Source: Nematostella vectensis
Taxonomy: Eukaryota; Cnidaria; Anthozoa; Actiniaria; Edwardsiidae
Direction: 5' to 3'
Assembly (NCBI RefSeq): GCF_932526225.1
Contig: NC_064035.1
Span: 908,501-972,500 of the forward strand
Length of the DNA: 64,000 nt
This document shows positions 46,701-59,200 of the stretch, in pieces. The notes under the pieces were generated by a model that worked only from the letters and a program-made list of their open reading frames with translations, had not been told where the DNA came from and ran no database searches. Position 1 is the stretch's first letter, and the number at the start of each line of letters is the position of its first letter. A program made the translations under genes and the position numbers.

Positions 46701-49700
46701 ATAGTCATACCTGTCACTAGTGAGTAACACCACCACACGATAGTCATACCTGTCACTAGTGAGTAACAGACCACCACACGATAGTCATACCTGTCACTAG
46801 TAACACCACCACACGATAGTCATACCTGTCACTAGTGACACCACCACACGATAGTCATACCTGTCACTAGTGAGTAACACCACCACACGATAGTCATACC
46901 TGTCACTAGTAACACCACCACACGATAGTCATACCTGTCACTAGTAACACCACCACACGATAGTCATACCTGTCACTAGTGAGTAACACCACACGATAGT
47001 CATACCTGTCACTAGTGAGTAACACCACCACACGATAGTCATACCTGTCACTAGTGAGTAACAGACCACCACACGATAGTCATACCTGTCACTAGTAACA
47101 CCACCACACGATAGTCATACCTGTCACTAGTGACACCACCACACGATAGTCATACCTGTCACTAGTGAGTAACACCACCACACGATAGTCATACCTGTCA
47201 CTAGTAACACCACCACACGATAGTCATACCTGTCACTAGTGAGTGACACCACCACACGATAGTCATACCTGTCACTAGTGAGTGACACCACCACACGATA
47301 GTCATACCTGTCACTAGTGACACCACCACACGATAGTCATACCTGTCACTAGTGAGCAACACCACCACACGATAGTCATACCTGTCACTAGTGAGTAACA
47401 GACCACCACACGATAGTCATACCTGTCACTAGTGAGCAACACCACCACACGATAGTCATACCTGTCACTAGTGAGTGACACCACCACACGATAGTCATAC
47501 CTGTCACTAGTGAGTGACACCACCAAACGATAGTCATACCTGTCACTAGTGACACCACCACACGATAGTCATACCTGTCACTAGTGAGCAACACCACCAC
47601 ACGATAGTCATACCTGTCACTAGTGAGTAACAGACCACCACACGATAGTCATACCTGTCACTAGTGACACCACCACACGATAGTCATACCTGTCACTAGT
47701 GAGTAACAGACCACCACACGATAGTCATACCTGTCACTAGTGACACCACCACACGATAGTCATACCTGTCACTAGTGAGTAACACCACCACACGATAGTC
47801 ATACCTGTCACTAGTAACACCACCACACGATAGTCATACCTGTCACTAGTGACACCACCACACGATAGTCATACCTGTCACTAGTAACACCACCACACGA
47901 TAGTCATACCTGTCACTAGTGAGTAACACCACCACACGATAGTCATACCTGTCACTAGTAACACCACCACACGATAGTCATACCTGTCACTAGTGAGTAA
48001 CAGACCACCACACGATAGTCATACCTGTCACTAGTAACACCACCACACGATAGTCATACCTGTCACTAGTGAGTAACAGACCACCACACGATAGTCATAC
48101 CTGTCACTAGTGAGTAACACCACCACACGATAGTCATACCTGTCACTAGTGAGTAACACCACCACACGATAGTCATACCTGTCACTAGTGAGTAACACCA
48201 CCACACGATAGTCATACCTGTCACTAGTGAGTAACACCACCACACGATAGTCATACCTGTCACTAGTAACACCACCACACGATAGTCATACCTGTCACTA
48301 GTGAGTAACACCACCACACGATAGTCATACCTGTCACTAGTGAGTAACAGACCACCACACGATAGTCATACCTGTCACTAGTAACACCACCACACGATAG
48401 TCATACCTGTCACTAGTGACACCACCACACGATAGTCATACCTGTCACTAGTGAGTAACACCACCACACGATAGTCATACCTGTCACTAGTAACACCACC
48501 ACACGATAGTCATACCTGTCACTAGTAACACCACCACACGATAGTCATACCTGTCACTAGTAACACCACCACACGATAGTCATACCTGTCACTAGTAACA
48601 CCACCACACGATAGTCATACCTGTCACTAGTGAGTAACACCACCACACGATAGTCATACCTGTCACTAGTAACACCACCACACGATAGTCATACCTGTCA
48701 CTAGTGACACCACCACACGATAGTCATACCTGTCACTAGTAACACCACCACACGATAGTCATACCTGTCACTAGTGAGTAACAGACCACCACACGATAGT
48801 CATACCTGTCACTAGTGAGTAACACCACCACACGATAGTCATACCTGTCACTAGTGAGTAACACCACCACACGATAGTCATACCTGTCACTAGTGAGTAA
48901 CACCACCACACGATAGTCATACCTGTCACTAGTGAGTAACACCACCACACGATAGTCATACCTGTCACTAGTAACACCACCACACGATAGTCATACCTGT
49001 CACTAGTGAGTAACACCACCACACGATAGTCATACCTGTCACTAGTGAGTAACAGACCACCACATGATAGTCATACCTGTCACTAGTAACACCACCACAC
49101 GATAGTCATACCTGTCACTAGTGACACCACCACATGATAGTCATACCTGTCACTAGTGAGTAACACCACCACACGATAGTCATACCTGTCACTAGTGAGT
49201 AACACCACCACACGATAGTCATACCTGTCACTAGTGACACCACCACACGATAGTCATACCTGTCACTAGTAACACCACCACATGATAGCCATACCTGTCA
49301 CTAGTGAGTAACAGACCACCACACGATAGTCATACCTGTCACTAGTAACACCACCACACGATAGTCATACCTGTCACTAGTGAGTAACACCACCACACGA
49401 TAGTCATACCTGTCACTAGTAACACCACCACACGATAGTCATACCTGTCACTAGTGAGTAACACCACCACACGATAGTCATACCTGTCACTAGTGAGTAA
49501 CACCACCACACGATAGTCATACCTGTCACTAGTGAGTAACACCACCACACGATAGTCATACCTGTCACTAGTAACACCACCACACGATAGTCATACCTGT
49601 CACTAGTGACACCACCACATGATAGTCATACCTGTCACTAGTGAGTAACACCACCACACGATAGTCATACCTGTCACTAGTGACACCACCACACGATAGT

Positions 49701-51866
49701 CATACCTGTCACTAGTAACACCACCACACGATAGTCATACCTGTCACTAGTGAGTAACACCACACGATAGTCATACCTGTCACTAGTGAGTAACACCACC
49801 ACACGATAGTCATACCTGTCACTAGTGAGTAACAGACCACCACACGATAGTCATACCTGTCACTAGTAACACCACCACACGATAGTCATACCTGTCACTA
49901 GTGAGTAACAGACCACCACACGATAGTCATACCTGTCACTAGTGAGTAACAGACCACCACACGATAGTCATACCTGTCACTAGTGACACCACCACACGAT
50001 AGTCATACCTGTCACTAGTGAGTAACACCACCACACGATAGTCATACCTGTCACTAGTGAGTAACACCACCACACGATAGTCATACCTGTCACTAGTAAC
50101 ACCACCACACGATAGTCATACCTGTCACTAGTGAGTAACAGACCACCACACGATAGTCATACCTGTCACTAGTGAGTAACAGACCACCACACGATAGTCA
50201 TACCTGTCACTAGTGACACCACCACACGATAGTCATACCTGTCACTAGTGAGTAACAGACCACCACACGATAGTCATACCTGTCACTAGTAACACCACCA
50301 CACGATAGTCATACCTGTCACTAGTGAGTAACACCACCACACGATAGTCATACCTGTCACTAGTGAATAACAGACCACCACACGATAGTCATACCTGTCA
50401 CTAGTGACACCACCACACGATAGTCATACCTGTCACTAGTAACACCACCACACGATAGTCATACCTGTCACTAGTGAGTAACACCACCACACGATAGTCA
50501 TACCTGTCACTAGTGAGTAACAGACCACCACACGATAGTCATACCTGTCACTAGTGACACCACCACACGATAGTCATACCTGTCACTAGTAACACCACCA
50601 CACGATAGTCATACCTGTCACTAGTGAGTAACACCACCACACGATAGTCATACCTGTCACTAGTGAGTAACAGACCACCACACGATAGTCATACCTGTCA
50701 CTAGTGAGTAACACCACCACACGATAGTCATACCTGTCACTAGTAACACCACCACACGATAGTCATACCTGTCACTAGTGAGTAACACCACCACACGATA
50801 GTCATACCTGTCACTAGTGAGTAACACCACCACACGATAGTCATACCTGTCACTAGTGAGTAACAGACCCCCTCACGATAGTCATACCTGTCACTAGTAA
50901 CACCACCACACGATAGTCATACCTGTCACTAGTGAGTAACGCCACCACACGATAGTCATACCTGTCACTAGTGAGTAACAGACCACCACACGATAGTCAT
51001 ACCTGTCACTAGTGAGTAACACCACCACACGATAGTCATACCTGTCACTAGTGAGTAACACCACCACACGATAGTCATACCTGTCACTAGTGAGTAACAC
51101 CACCACACGATAGTCATACCTGTCACTAGTGAGTAACACCACCACACGATAGTCATACCTGTCACTAGTGAGTAACAGACCACCACACGATAGTCATACC
51201 TGTCACTAGTAACACCACCACACGATAGTCATACCTGTCACTAGTGACACCACCACACGATAGTCATACCTGTCACTAGTAACACCACCACACGATAGTC
51301 ATACCTGTCACTAGTGACACCACCACACGATAGTCATACCTGTCACTAGTGAGTAACACCACCACACGATAGTCATACCTGTCACTAGTGAGTAACACCA
51401 CCACACGATAGTCATACCTGTCACTAGTGAGTAACACCACCACACGATAGTCATACCTGTCACTAGTAACACCACCACACGATAGTCATACCTGTCACTA
51501 GTAACACCACCACACGATAGTCATACCTGTCACTAGTGACACCACCACACGATAGTCATACCTGTCACTAGTGAGTAACACCACCACACGATAGTCATAC
51601 CTGTCACTAGTGACACCACCACACGATAGTCATACCTGTCACTAGTGAGTAACAGACCACCACACGATAGTCATACCTGTCACTAGTGAGTAACAGACCA
51701 CCACACGATAGTCATACCTGTCACTAGTAACACCACCACACGATAGTCATACCTGTCACTAGTGAGTAACACCACCACACGATAGTCATACCTGTCACTA
51801 GTGAGTAACACCACCACACGATAGTCATACCTGTCACTAGTGAGTAACAGACCACCACACGATAGT
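43750..51866 (+). repeat. 8.1-kb satellite, 35-41-bp units, higher-order structure
   Basis: About 220 units (length divided by mean unit) of ACCACACGATAGTCATACCT then GTCACTAGT, plus a variable tail: AACACC (35 bp), GACACC (35 bp), GAGTAACACC (39 bp) or GAGTAACAGACC (41 bp). The core is almost invariant; unit types differ in order. Identical strings of unit types recur at offsets of 1244, 1581 and 705 bp, so kilobase blocks were duplicated recently. It ends exactly at a MITE (51867). Reverse-strand open frames are repeat products. Confidence 0.97.
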
Positions 51867-52222
51867 CATACCTGTCAATCCTCCCGCATAAGGCGGGAGT
51901 CTCAAGATTTTGGACCCGCTCTCCCGCGTTGAGCACCAAATCTCCCGCTTTTTAGCGTTTTTTATCGCTTCCGAAAAATTATTCCATAGAAAATCGTCAT
52001 TTTGCCTATTTTCTATTAAAATATTTGAAACAACAATTCCCTTGCGTAGCGCAATTTATCTAACACCCTCGTCAGATCTATAAGTGGATTTCTTCGCCAG
52101 AGCTTTCTATACGGCAAACGCCTGCAAGGTTAAACCCACCCCTCCCCAAAAAAATTGAATATACCCCACCCCTCCCCCCCAAAAATCTCAATCCTTGATA
52201 TTTTCGGAGGTTGACAGGTATG
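51867..52222. mobile_element. MITE with CATACCTGTCAA termini at the edge of the satellite
   Basis: 356 bp with inverted ends: left CATACCTGTCAATCCTCC, right (other strand) CATACCTGTCAACCTCC. GATAGT directly repeats outside both ends (51861-51866 and 52223-52228), consistent with a 6-bp target duplication. Just inside the left end is a hairpin CTCCCGC...GCGGGAG. No coding capacity. Superfamily not assigned. Its left flank plus first 11 nt equal the invariant core of the adjacent satellite. Confidence 0.8.
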
Positions 52223-52228
52223 GATAGT

Positions 52229-53278
52229 TTAGTATTTTGAGCAAAATCCACGAAAAATATTTCTTCTAACGTAGAACGTGTGGTGAGGATTGCTCAAGAT
52301 TGGACTGAGATGAATGAGCACGTTTGTTTTCCAATCGAATTTTATCGCTGAAGCGATTAATTTCTTTCACTGGACCGACCGGTGCTGATTTGTGTGTATA
52401 GCTAATGTTCTTCTAAAGGATAAGACTACATCAATAATATGCGTATGGAAGCTGTTTGATTTTTTGGGGGTAGGAGGGGAGGTTACGCTAAGGTTCGACA
52501 CAATAATATATGTGTTACCCAATACCTTTAAATGAGCTGATTGAGCAATATATACAAATTGACAAAAAAAAGCATAACATATAGTAAGAATATCTAAAAA
52601 TATGCCGAAAACAAAGGGGGGGGGGGGGTAAAAGGGAGGGGGTATAAATACTACTAAGACTGCAATGCTGGACAAGACTAGTTGTCGCGTCCCTGAAAAT
52701 GGCGGATTTCTCGATACCTATGGAGTCAACTAGCTTCGCTTTCTTCCCAAGACAACCACTGAAACCACCCTTCCCCCTTTTAATGTTGGGTATATCAGTG
52801 CTCAAATTCTAGAAAACCATTGTACTGGGGGAGAAGGCGTAGGAGGGATGGGTTACATAGAAACATAGAAGAATCGAAAAAGGCGACAACAACAGCATAG
52901 TGACCTATTTTACGGGTTTCCTGTGGAAAACGACAAAACTAAAAAGGTAGAGGGTGAGTAGGCCTCTACCCCCACGACTTATAATCTAGACCTTTTTCTG
53001 TTACTTTCTTTTTCCGTCGAAATACAACGGCAAGCTTTCTCTACAGACGGCTAGGAAAACCGCTTTTAGGGTTAATGGGTATCCTGTATACTGCTTTGAA
53101 GTGAGGCTCGCCAAGTATACAGACCTTCTGCGCAGTTGTGCGGCGCGCATTCGTTCTCGTGGCACCGGCGAAACCGAAACAAGTTGGCCGCTTGTCACAG
53201 AATTTTCAAACGTTACACCAATAACACACCAGCTTGGACTTTAACTAAACAATTTGTACCTTCACTTAAACTCCCAGG
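52229..53278. other. 5' flank of ATP-citrate lyase
   Basis: Intergenic and probable promoter/5' UTR. A 12-nt or longer G run lies near 52617-52628. Frames at 52367-52805 show no domains. GC content rises near 53125-53170, just upstream of ACLY, but I cannot assign a core promoter. Confidence 0.45.
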
Positions 53279-56200
53279 ATGTCCGCAAAAGCGATCTACG
53301 AATCTGATGGAAAGACGCTTTTGTCATCCTATTTGAGCTGTCCAAACTATGTACCGAATAAATTCGTCGAGATTACAAATGATACGGATTGGAAGAAAAT
53401 TGAGGCGGATAATCCGTGGCTGAAGGAAGAGGTAATAAGTATTTCATATTGTTTTGTTTATTGTGCGTTACTTGGGCTGATTTGAGAAATGAAGTTATGG
53501 CGAGATTTGCCAACTCATAAAAGTTATATTAAGCTTAAACACTCTTAATCAGCTGATCGGTTTTGTGTTTGTATGGGATGAATGACAGTAACAAGTTATC
53601 CTTAAGATTCGCCCTGTGTAAAGGGTTTGTTTTGCAATTGGGGAATTGTGGTAAGGTCTTTGCTATATCCCTTGGTGTAATAGAGATATTAGTAAAGTAA
53701 CAAAATGAGTATTTTATACAAAATCAACAAATTGACTACTTTTTAGAGGTATGTAACAAAATTCAAATATACACTTTATAAATGTTATCAATATATGTTA
53801 TAAAAGGGTTACTTGCGCTGTCTGTAACAATATACAAACATACAGTTTCCATATGTTACATATACATGTTATAAAGCATGCTCTAGGATCCAGTGTACTT
53901 TGCGGGTGCTCCCAAAGGTCACTACCGCAAAAGAGCCGCTGGAAGAGTTTCCTAGTAAGACTAGTTCTGGGGGCGTGACATGTCCGTTATTTGAAAGCCA
54001 ATGTAAAACTGACAGCCAATGAAATCAAAATTACTCTGACAGAATTAAATACCGTTACCAAAATGGAAAGTCAGAAATATGTTTCTTTTTTGTCAGTACC
54101 TACACACTGAATCGTTGTCATATTTTTTATTAGTTTGAACTTTTTGGGAAGAAACGCTGTCATAGACAAAATGGACAGGGTTCTCGGGAACATTCGAGTC
54201 GCCAATTTTGCGGGCTTCTTTGAAAAGAAGTGGCAAGATTTGAAATACCAGGCTTTTACCGAAGCCTTCGGTAGCTGAGCAAAAACATAGCTTTTCCAAC
54301 TAAACGCGACTGTATCACAAGAAATTGTCCTGGCTTCAGAGTTTCTCTTATCGTACAAAACAAAGTAACTTGATCCATCAAACAGGCAAAGCATTTGTCA
54401 GCAACGCAAGCGTTAATTAGGAATTACAAGTAAACACTGCTGTGCTGTAATTGGGCCTTTTTTTCCCACCTTAAAAAAGGCCCAATCATAGCACAGCAGC
54501 TCCCAGTGTTTTAGAACTCAAAATTGTTATAAACTTTTGCAGCGGCTCTTCTGCGGTAGTGAGCTTTGGGAGCATCCGCAAAGTATGCTGGATCCTCAAG
54601 CGTGGTTATAAAGTGATACTTTCAAAAGTACTGTCTGTAACCATATTCAAATATACAGTTTATATATGTTACCTATATATGTTATAAAGGGATACTTGCA
54701 CTGTCTGTAAAAGCCAGGCTAAACTAGGGGACAAGTAGCATGCAACATCTACCTTAGTTTGGCCACCTTGAAGATCATTGTAGCATGTAACATCTACCTT
54801 AGTTTGGCCACCTCGAAGATCATTGTAGCATGCAACATCTACCTTAGTTTGGCCACCTTGAAGATCATTGTAGCATGCAACATCTACCTTAGTTTGGCCA
54901 CCTTGAAGATCATTGTAGCATGCAACATCTACCTTAGTTTGGCCACCTTGAAGATCATTGTAGCATGCAACATCTACCTTAGTTTGGCCACCTTGAAGAT
55001 CATTGTAGCATGTAACATCTACCTTAGTTTGGCCACCTCAAAGATCATTGTAGCATGCAACATCTACCTTAGTTTGGCCACCTCAAAGATCATTGTAGCA
55101 TGCAACATCTACCTTAGTTTGGCCACCCTGAAGATCATTGTAGCATGCAACATCTACCTTAGTTTGGCCACCTTGAAGATCATTGTAGCATGCAACATCT
55201 ACCTTAGTTTGGCCACCTCGAAGATCATTGTAGCATGCAACATCTACCTTAGTTTGGCCACCTTGAAGATCATTGTAGCATGCAACATCTACCTTAGTTT
55301 GGCCACCTTGAAGATCATTGTAGCATGCAACATCTACCTTAGTTTGGCCACCTTGAAGATCATTGTAGCATGCACCAAATTTTGCAGCAGCGACAAAGAA
55401 ATGTTTCTCGGATAGTTGAGAAACATGTTTGTGTCACACTCTACAAAATTTGTCGCACACTATATAAATGATTTTGTTAGTGGCTAAACTAGAAACATTT
55501 TGGTCCTTAACTATATCCTGTCAAAAAAACCCAAACTGTCCTGACTGAGACTAAATATCATTCATATTTTGACATTTTAGAACTTCTTAAAAAGATTGTT
55601 TTAAAACTTTATAGAAAATAGCATCCTTTCTTCATAATATTTTGATACCACAGATCTGAAATGTTAAGGGGATGTACTTAAATATTTAAAATTTTCCTTA
55701 TTATCTCCCTTGCGTTAGAAACTTGCAGTCAAGCCAGATCAATTGATCAAACGACGTGGAAAACTCGGTTTAATCAAGGTTAACGTTGATATTGAGCAAG
55801 CAAAGACATGGATTTCTGAGAGAATGGGAAAGGATATTCAAGTATGTTTGTGCTCTTTACGTTTTTACTTGTTGTGTTATGTGCCAACTTTGTTTATACA
55901 GTCTATATTGTATAAAAGAATAATGCTTGTACTAAAATATAAAATATGTGCTGGTGCTAAAATATCATGTGAAGTGTACAATTTTGCTGTTGAGATTACT
56001 GTACTTTAGAATAGCAATGATTTTTTGATGTGTTTATTTCTAGGCAGTAACTTAATGAAGCTAGGCTGGCACCTAATCTTTAAACAATTTGTTTTTAATT
56101 TTTTATTTGAAACCAGAATAGCAGGAACACCCACCAAAACTAATGAAAATTAGTGATAATGTCTTGTGTATCATTGGAGAGATATCTATTAATATAGATT

Positions 56201-59200
56201 TCAAGTTCCTGCCCCCTTTATAGTAGATCGTTTAGCTTTAAAGTTCCATAAAGTAAGAAATGTAAAAGTTTTTTGTTATCTTAAGCATCATGTGACCTGT
56301 AAATTTTATAGACTAAACACACTGTGATTCAGTACTTTATGGTATGTTACAATAAGCCAGATTCCAAATATTGAAAAAGGATATTCATGTTATATGTAGA
56401 ATTGCCCAATTTCATTTCATTACAGGTTGGGTCATCATGTGGTCCTTTAAAGAGGTTTATCCTTGAGCCTTTTGTTGCACACCAGCAGGTAATTGGTTCA
56501 ACAATCTTTTTATGGATGTTTTCAGCCGAGCTCCCACGCGGCATGAAGCGCCGCGTGAGCAGAGCCCCATACCTAAAAAAAGAGGTATACAAGAAAAATA
56601 TGGTAACAAATATTGGTAACCCATCAACAAGAGTTTTCATGATGTGATGTCTATTCCCAAAAAGCATCATATGCCAACCAAACTTGTCAGGTGTCATGTT
56701 TGTGTCAAGGAAGGTGCAAAACTGTGGTCATATGATTTGTGACTTCATCAATGGCGTCGTTAGAAGCAAAAATAGGCTGACATCAAAATAAAAAATATTT
56801 ATATTTCACGAATGAAACATCATATGGCAACCAAACTCAGTAGGTGCCATGTAGGTGTCAAGGGGGGATGCAACAATATTGTCATGTGTTGTGTGACGTC
56901 ATTGATGACTCCTCTCAAAGAAAAAAAATCGTGATTAAAAGCAATAACAATCATATCTCTTGAAAGAAACATTGTTTCACAACCAAACTTGGCAGGTGTC
57001 ATGTTTGTGTCAAGGGGGGTGCAAGAATATGGTCACATGATTTGTGATGTCAAAGATGACGTCACTAAAAGCAAAAATATTCCGATTTCATTAAGAACAA
57101 CAATATCCATATCTTATGAACGAAACATCATATGACCACCAATCTTGGTATGTGTAATGACGGTGTCAAGGGTGTTGCACTGATTTAGTCACATGATTGT
57201 GAAGTCATCGATGACATCACTAGCAGCAAAAATATGCTGATGTCATCAAAATAAAAAATAATATTTATATTTCTTTAAAGGAACATCGTATGACAACCAA
57301 ACTTGGTAGGTGTCTTATGTGTCAAGGGCAATGCCAAGATATGGTCATGTGATGTGAGATGTCATTGATGACATCATTTAAGCAAAACTATTCCGGTTTC
57401 ATATCTATATTCATATCTCCTAAATTAAACACCACATGACAACCAAACTTGATATGTGTCAAGGGGTGTGCAACAATATGGTTATGTGATTTTTGACGTC
57501 ATCAATGCATTACTTAAATAAAAAATCTGCTGATGTCAACAACAAAAATATTATTATATATAAATGTATTTCATGAAAGAAACATCGTTCGGCAACCAAT
57601 CTTGGTAGGTGTCATGTATGTTTCAAGTGGAGTGCAATGAGATGGACATGTGACGTCATGTAAAGTAAAACTACCCTGACGCCAAAACATCGTATGACAA
57701 CTAAACTTGTTATGTGTGATGTAGATGTTAAGGGTGGGGGGAAAGGGGGTTTAACAAGTTGGTCGCATGATCTGTGAGATTGTTGACGTCGTCAAAAACA
57801 GAAATATGATAATAATATTTGTTAAATTATTAAGAGAAAATAAGCAAAGATTTGGTTGTTTTTTTATTATTTCAATGCTATCACCAGTAATTTTTTTTAT
57901 GTTGATGTGATTGTTGTCTTTTTTAATCAGTCAGAAGAGCATTATGTGTGCATATATGCCCAACGCCACTGTGATACAATCCTTTTTTACCATGAAGGGG
58001 GTGTGGATATAGGAGATGTTGATTCCAAGGTTTGTATGATCTAAAAGCTGATATACATAAATTGTATTAAGATACAATTGTACAATTATTGTATAAATAT
58101 ACAACAATACTTAACAATTCTGTTGAGCAGCCAGGTGGAATGCTGAATTTGTGAGATTGAAACGATGTGAAATATTCATGTAATAACTTTTATGATAGTC
58201 ATAAGAAATCTTGTGCAATGATCATGTAAATCTTGTATCTGTTGTCACACAATCAATTCTGGATAAATGGGAATTTGTTAAGCTAATTGCCTGTAAGATA
58301 CATACAATTTGGTGACAAACCTCAGTCAGTCACCATACAACTCATGTCTGCTCACAGAATACAGCTTTTAAGTTTGAACTACCATTATTACTACTGTTGA
58401 TATGTACTGTATGATCAATTCTTTTTTTAATAACTTAGGCCATCAAATTGGATATAGGGTTACAAGAAAAAGTTACTGCTGTATGGCTTGAAAAGACCTT
58501 AATGATCAATGTACCAGAACAAAAGAAAAAGTAAGTGTAAAAAAAAAGTAGTGTAATGTTTTTAAATCTCACAGCACTGTTTTATTTTTATGTTGTACAG
58601 TAGCATCATTGGCTTTTGTTGATGCCAGTACCTCCTATTGACAAATCAGAACTTAAAGTAGCAGTAGCACATTATTTAACACTTGCATGTAGCTCCGCCT
58701 AATTCGGCATACTGGTACTAGTCCTCATCTTCTGCACTGACCCATTCATTTTGTCAGATCTTGAAAGCAAACTTGTTTTTTCAATGCGAAAGATTCCCAA
58801 AAATGAGCCCTGGCTTGAACATTTATTCAAATTTATTCAACTCTAATTCTCCCAGAGTACCCTGTGCACCTTGTCACATACTTCAAACGTGCAAGTCTTA
58901 AATTACGTGCTAAAAGAAAATTACAGGATATCAAATCCCCCTACTGTTGTAGTTTTACTTCCGGTTAATTAGCATATCTTTCGCACATGCGCACCCGGAT
59001 TGAGTTCCTCGTGTAGTCCGCCATGTTTTGTACTGTGTTAATAAAATAGGTGAATACAAAGCCTTCAAGTCAACTTATTACATGGTGTCAGAAGCAAACT
59101 GAAGGAAAATCACTCTCAAACATACCAGGTCGGTATTTTACGAGAAATCTAGCAAGTTTACACAAGGAAAATGGCCGAACTCACTGGACTCACTAGCCCT

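Larger units (their letters stand above)
53745..54715 (+). repeat. Degenerate 65-75-bp tandem repeat split by an inserted element
   Basis: Copies of a unit with CTGTCTGTAAC, ATTCAAATATACAGTTT, ATATGTTA and ATATATGTTATAAAG lie at about 53751-53880 and again at 54600-54715. The 712-bp element (53885-54596) interrupts the array. Confidence 0.65.

Noticed and set aside
53885-54596. An hAT assignment for the RecQ-bearing element based on CAGTG near the end
   Set aside because: The inverted repeats extend outside CAGTG and no 8-bp duplication is visible.
54759-55415. 218-codon frame with a 15-residue period
   Set aside because: 45-bp satellite in ACLY intron 1; flanking ACLY exons splice across it.
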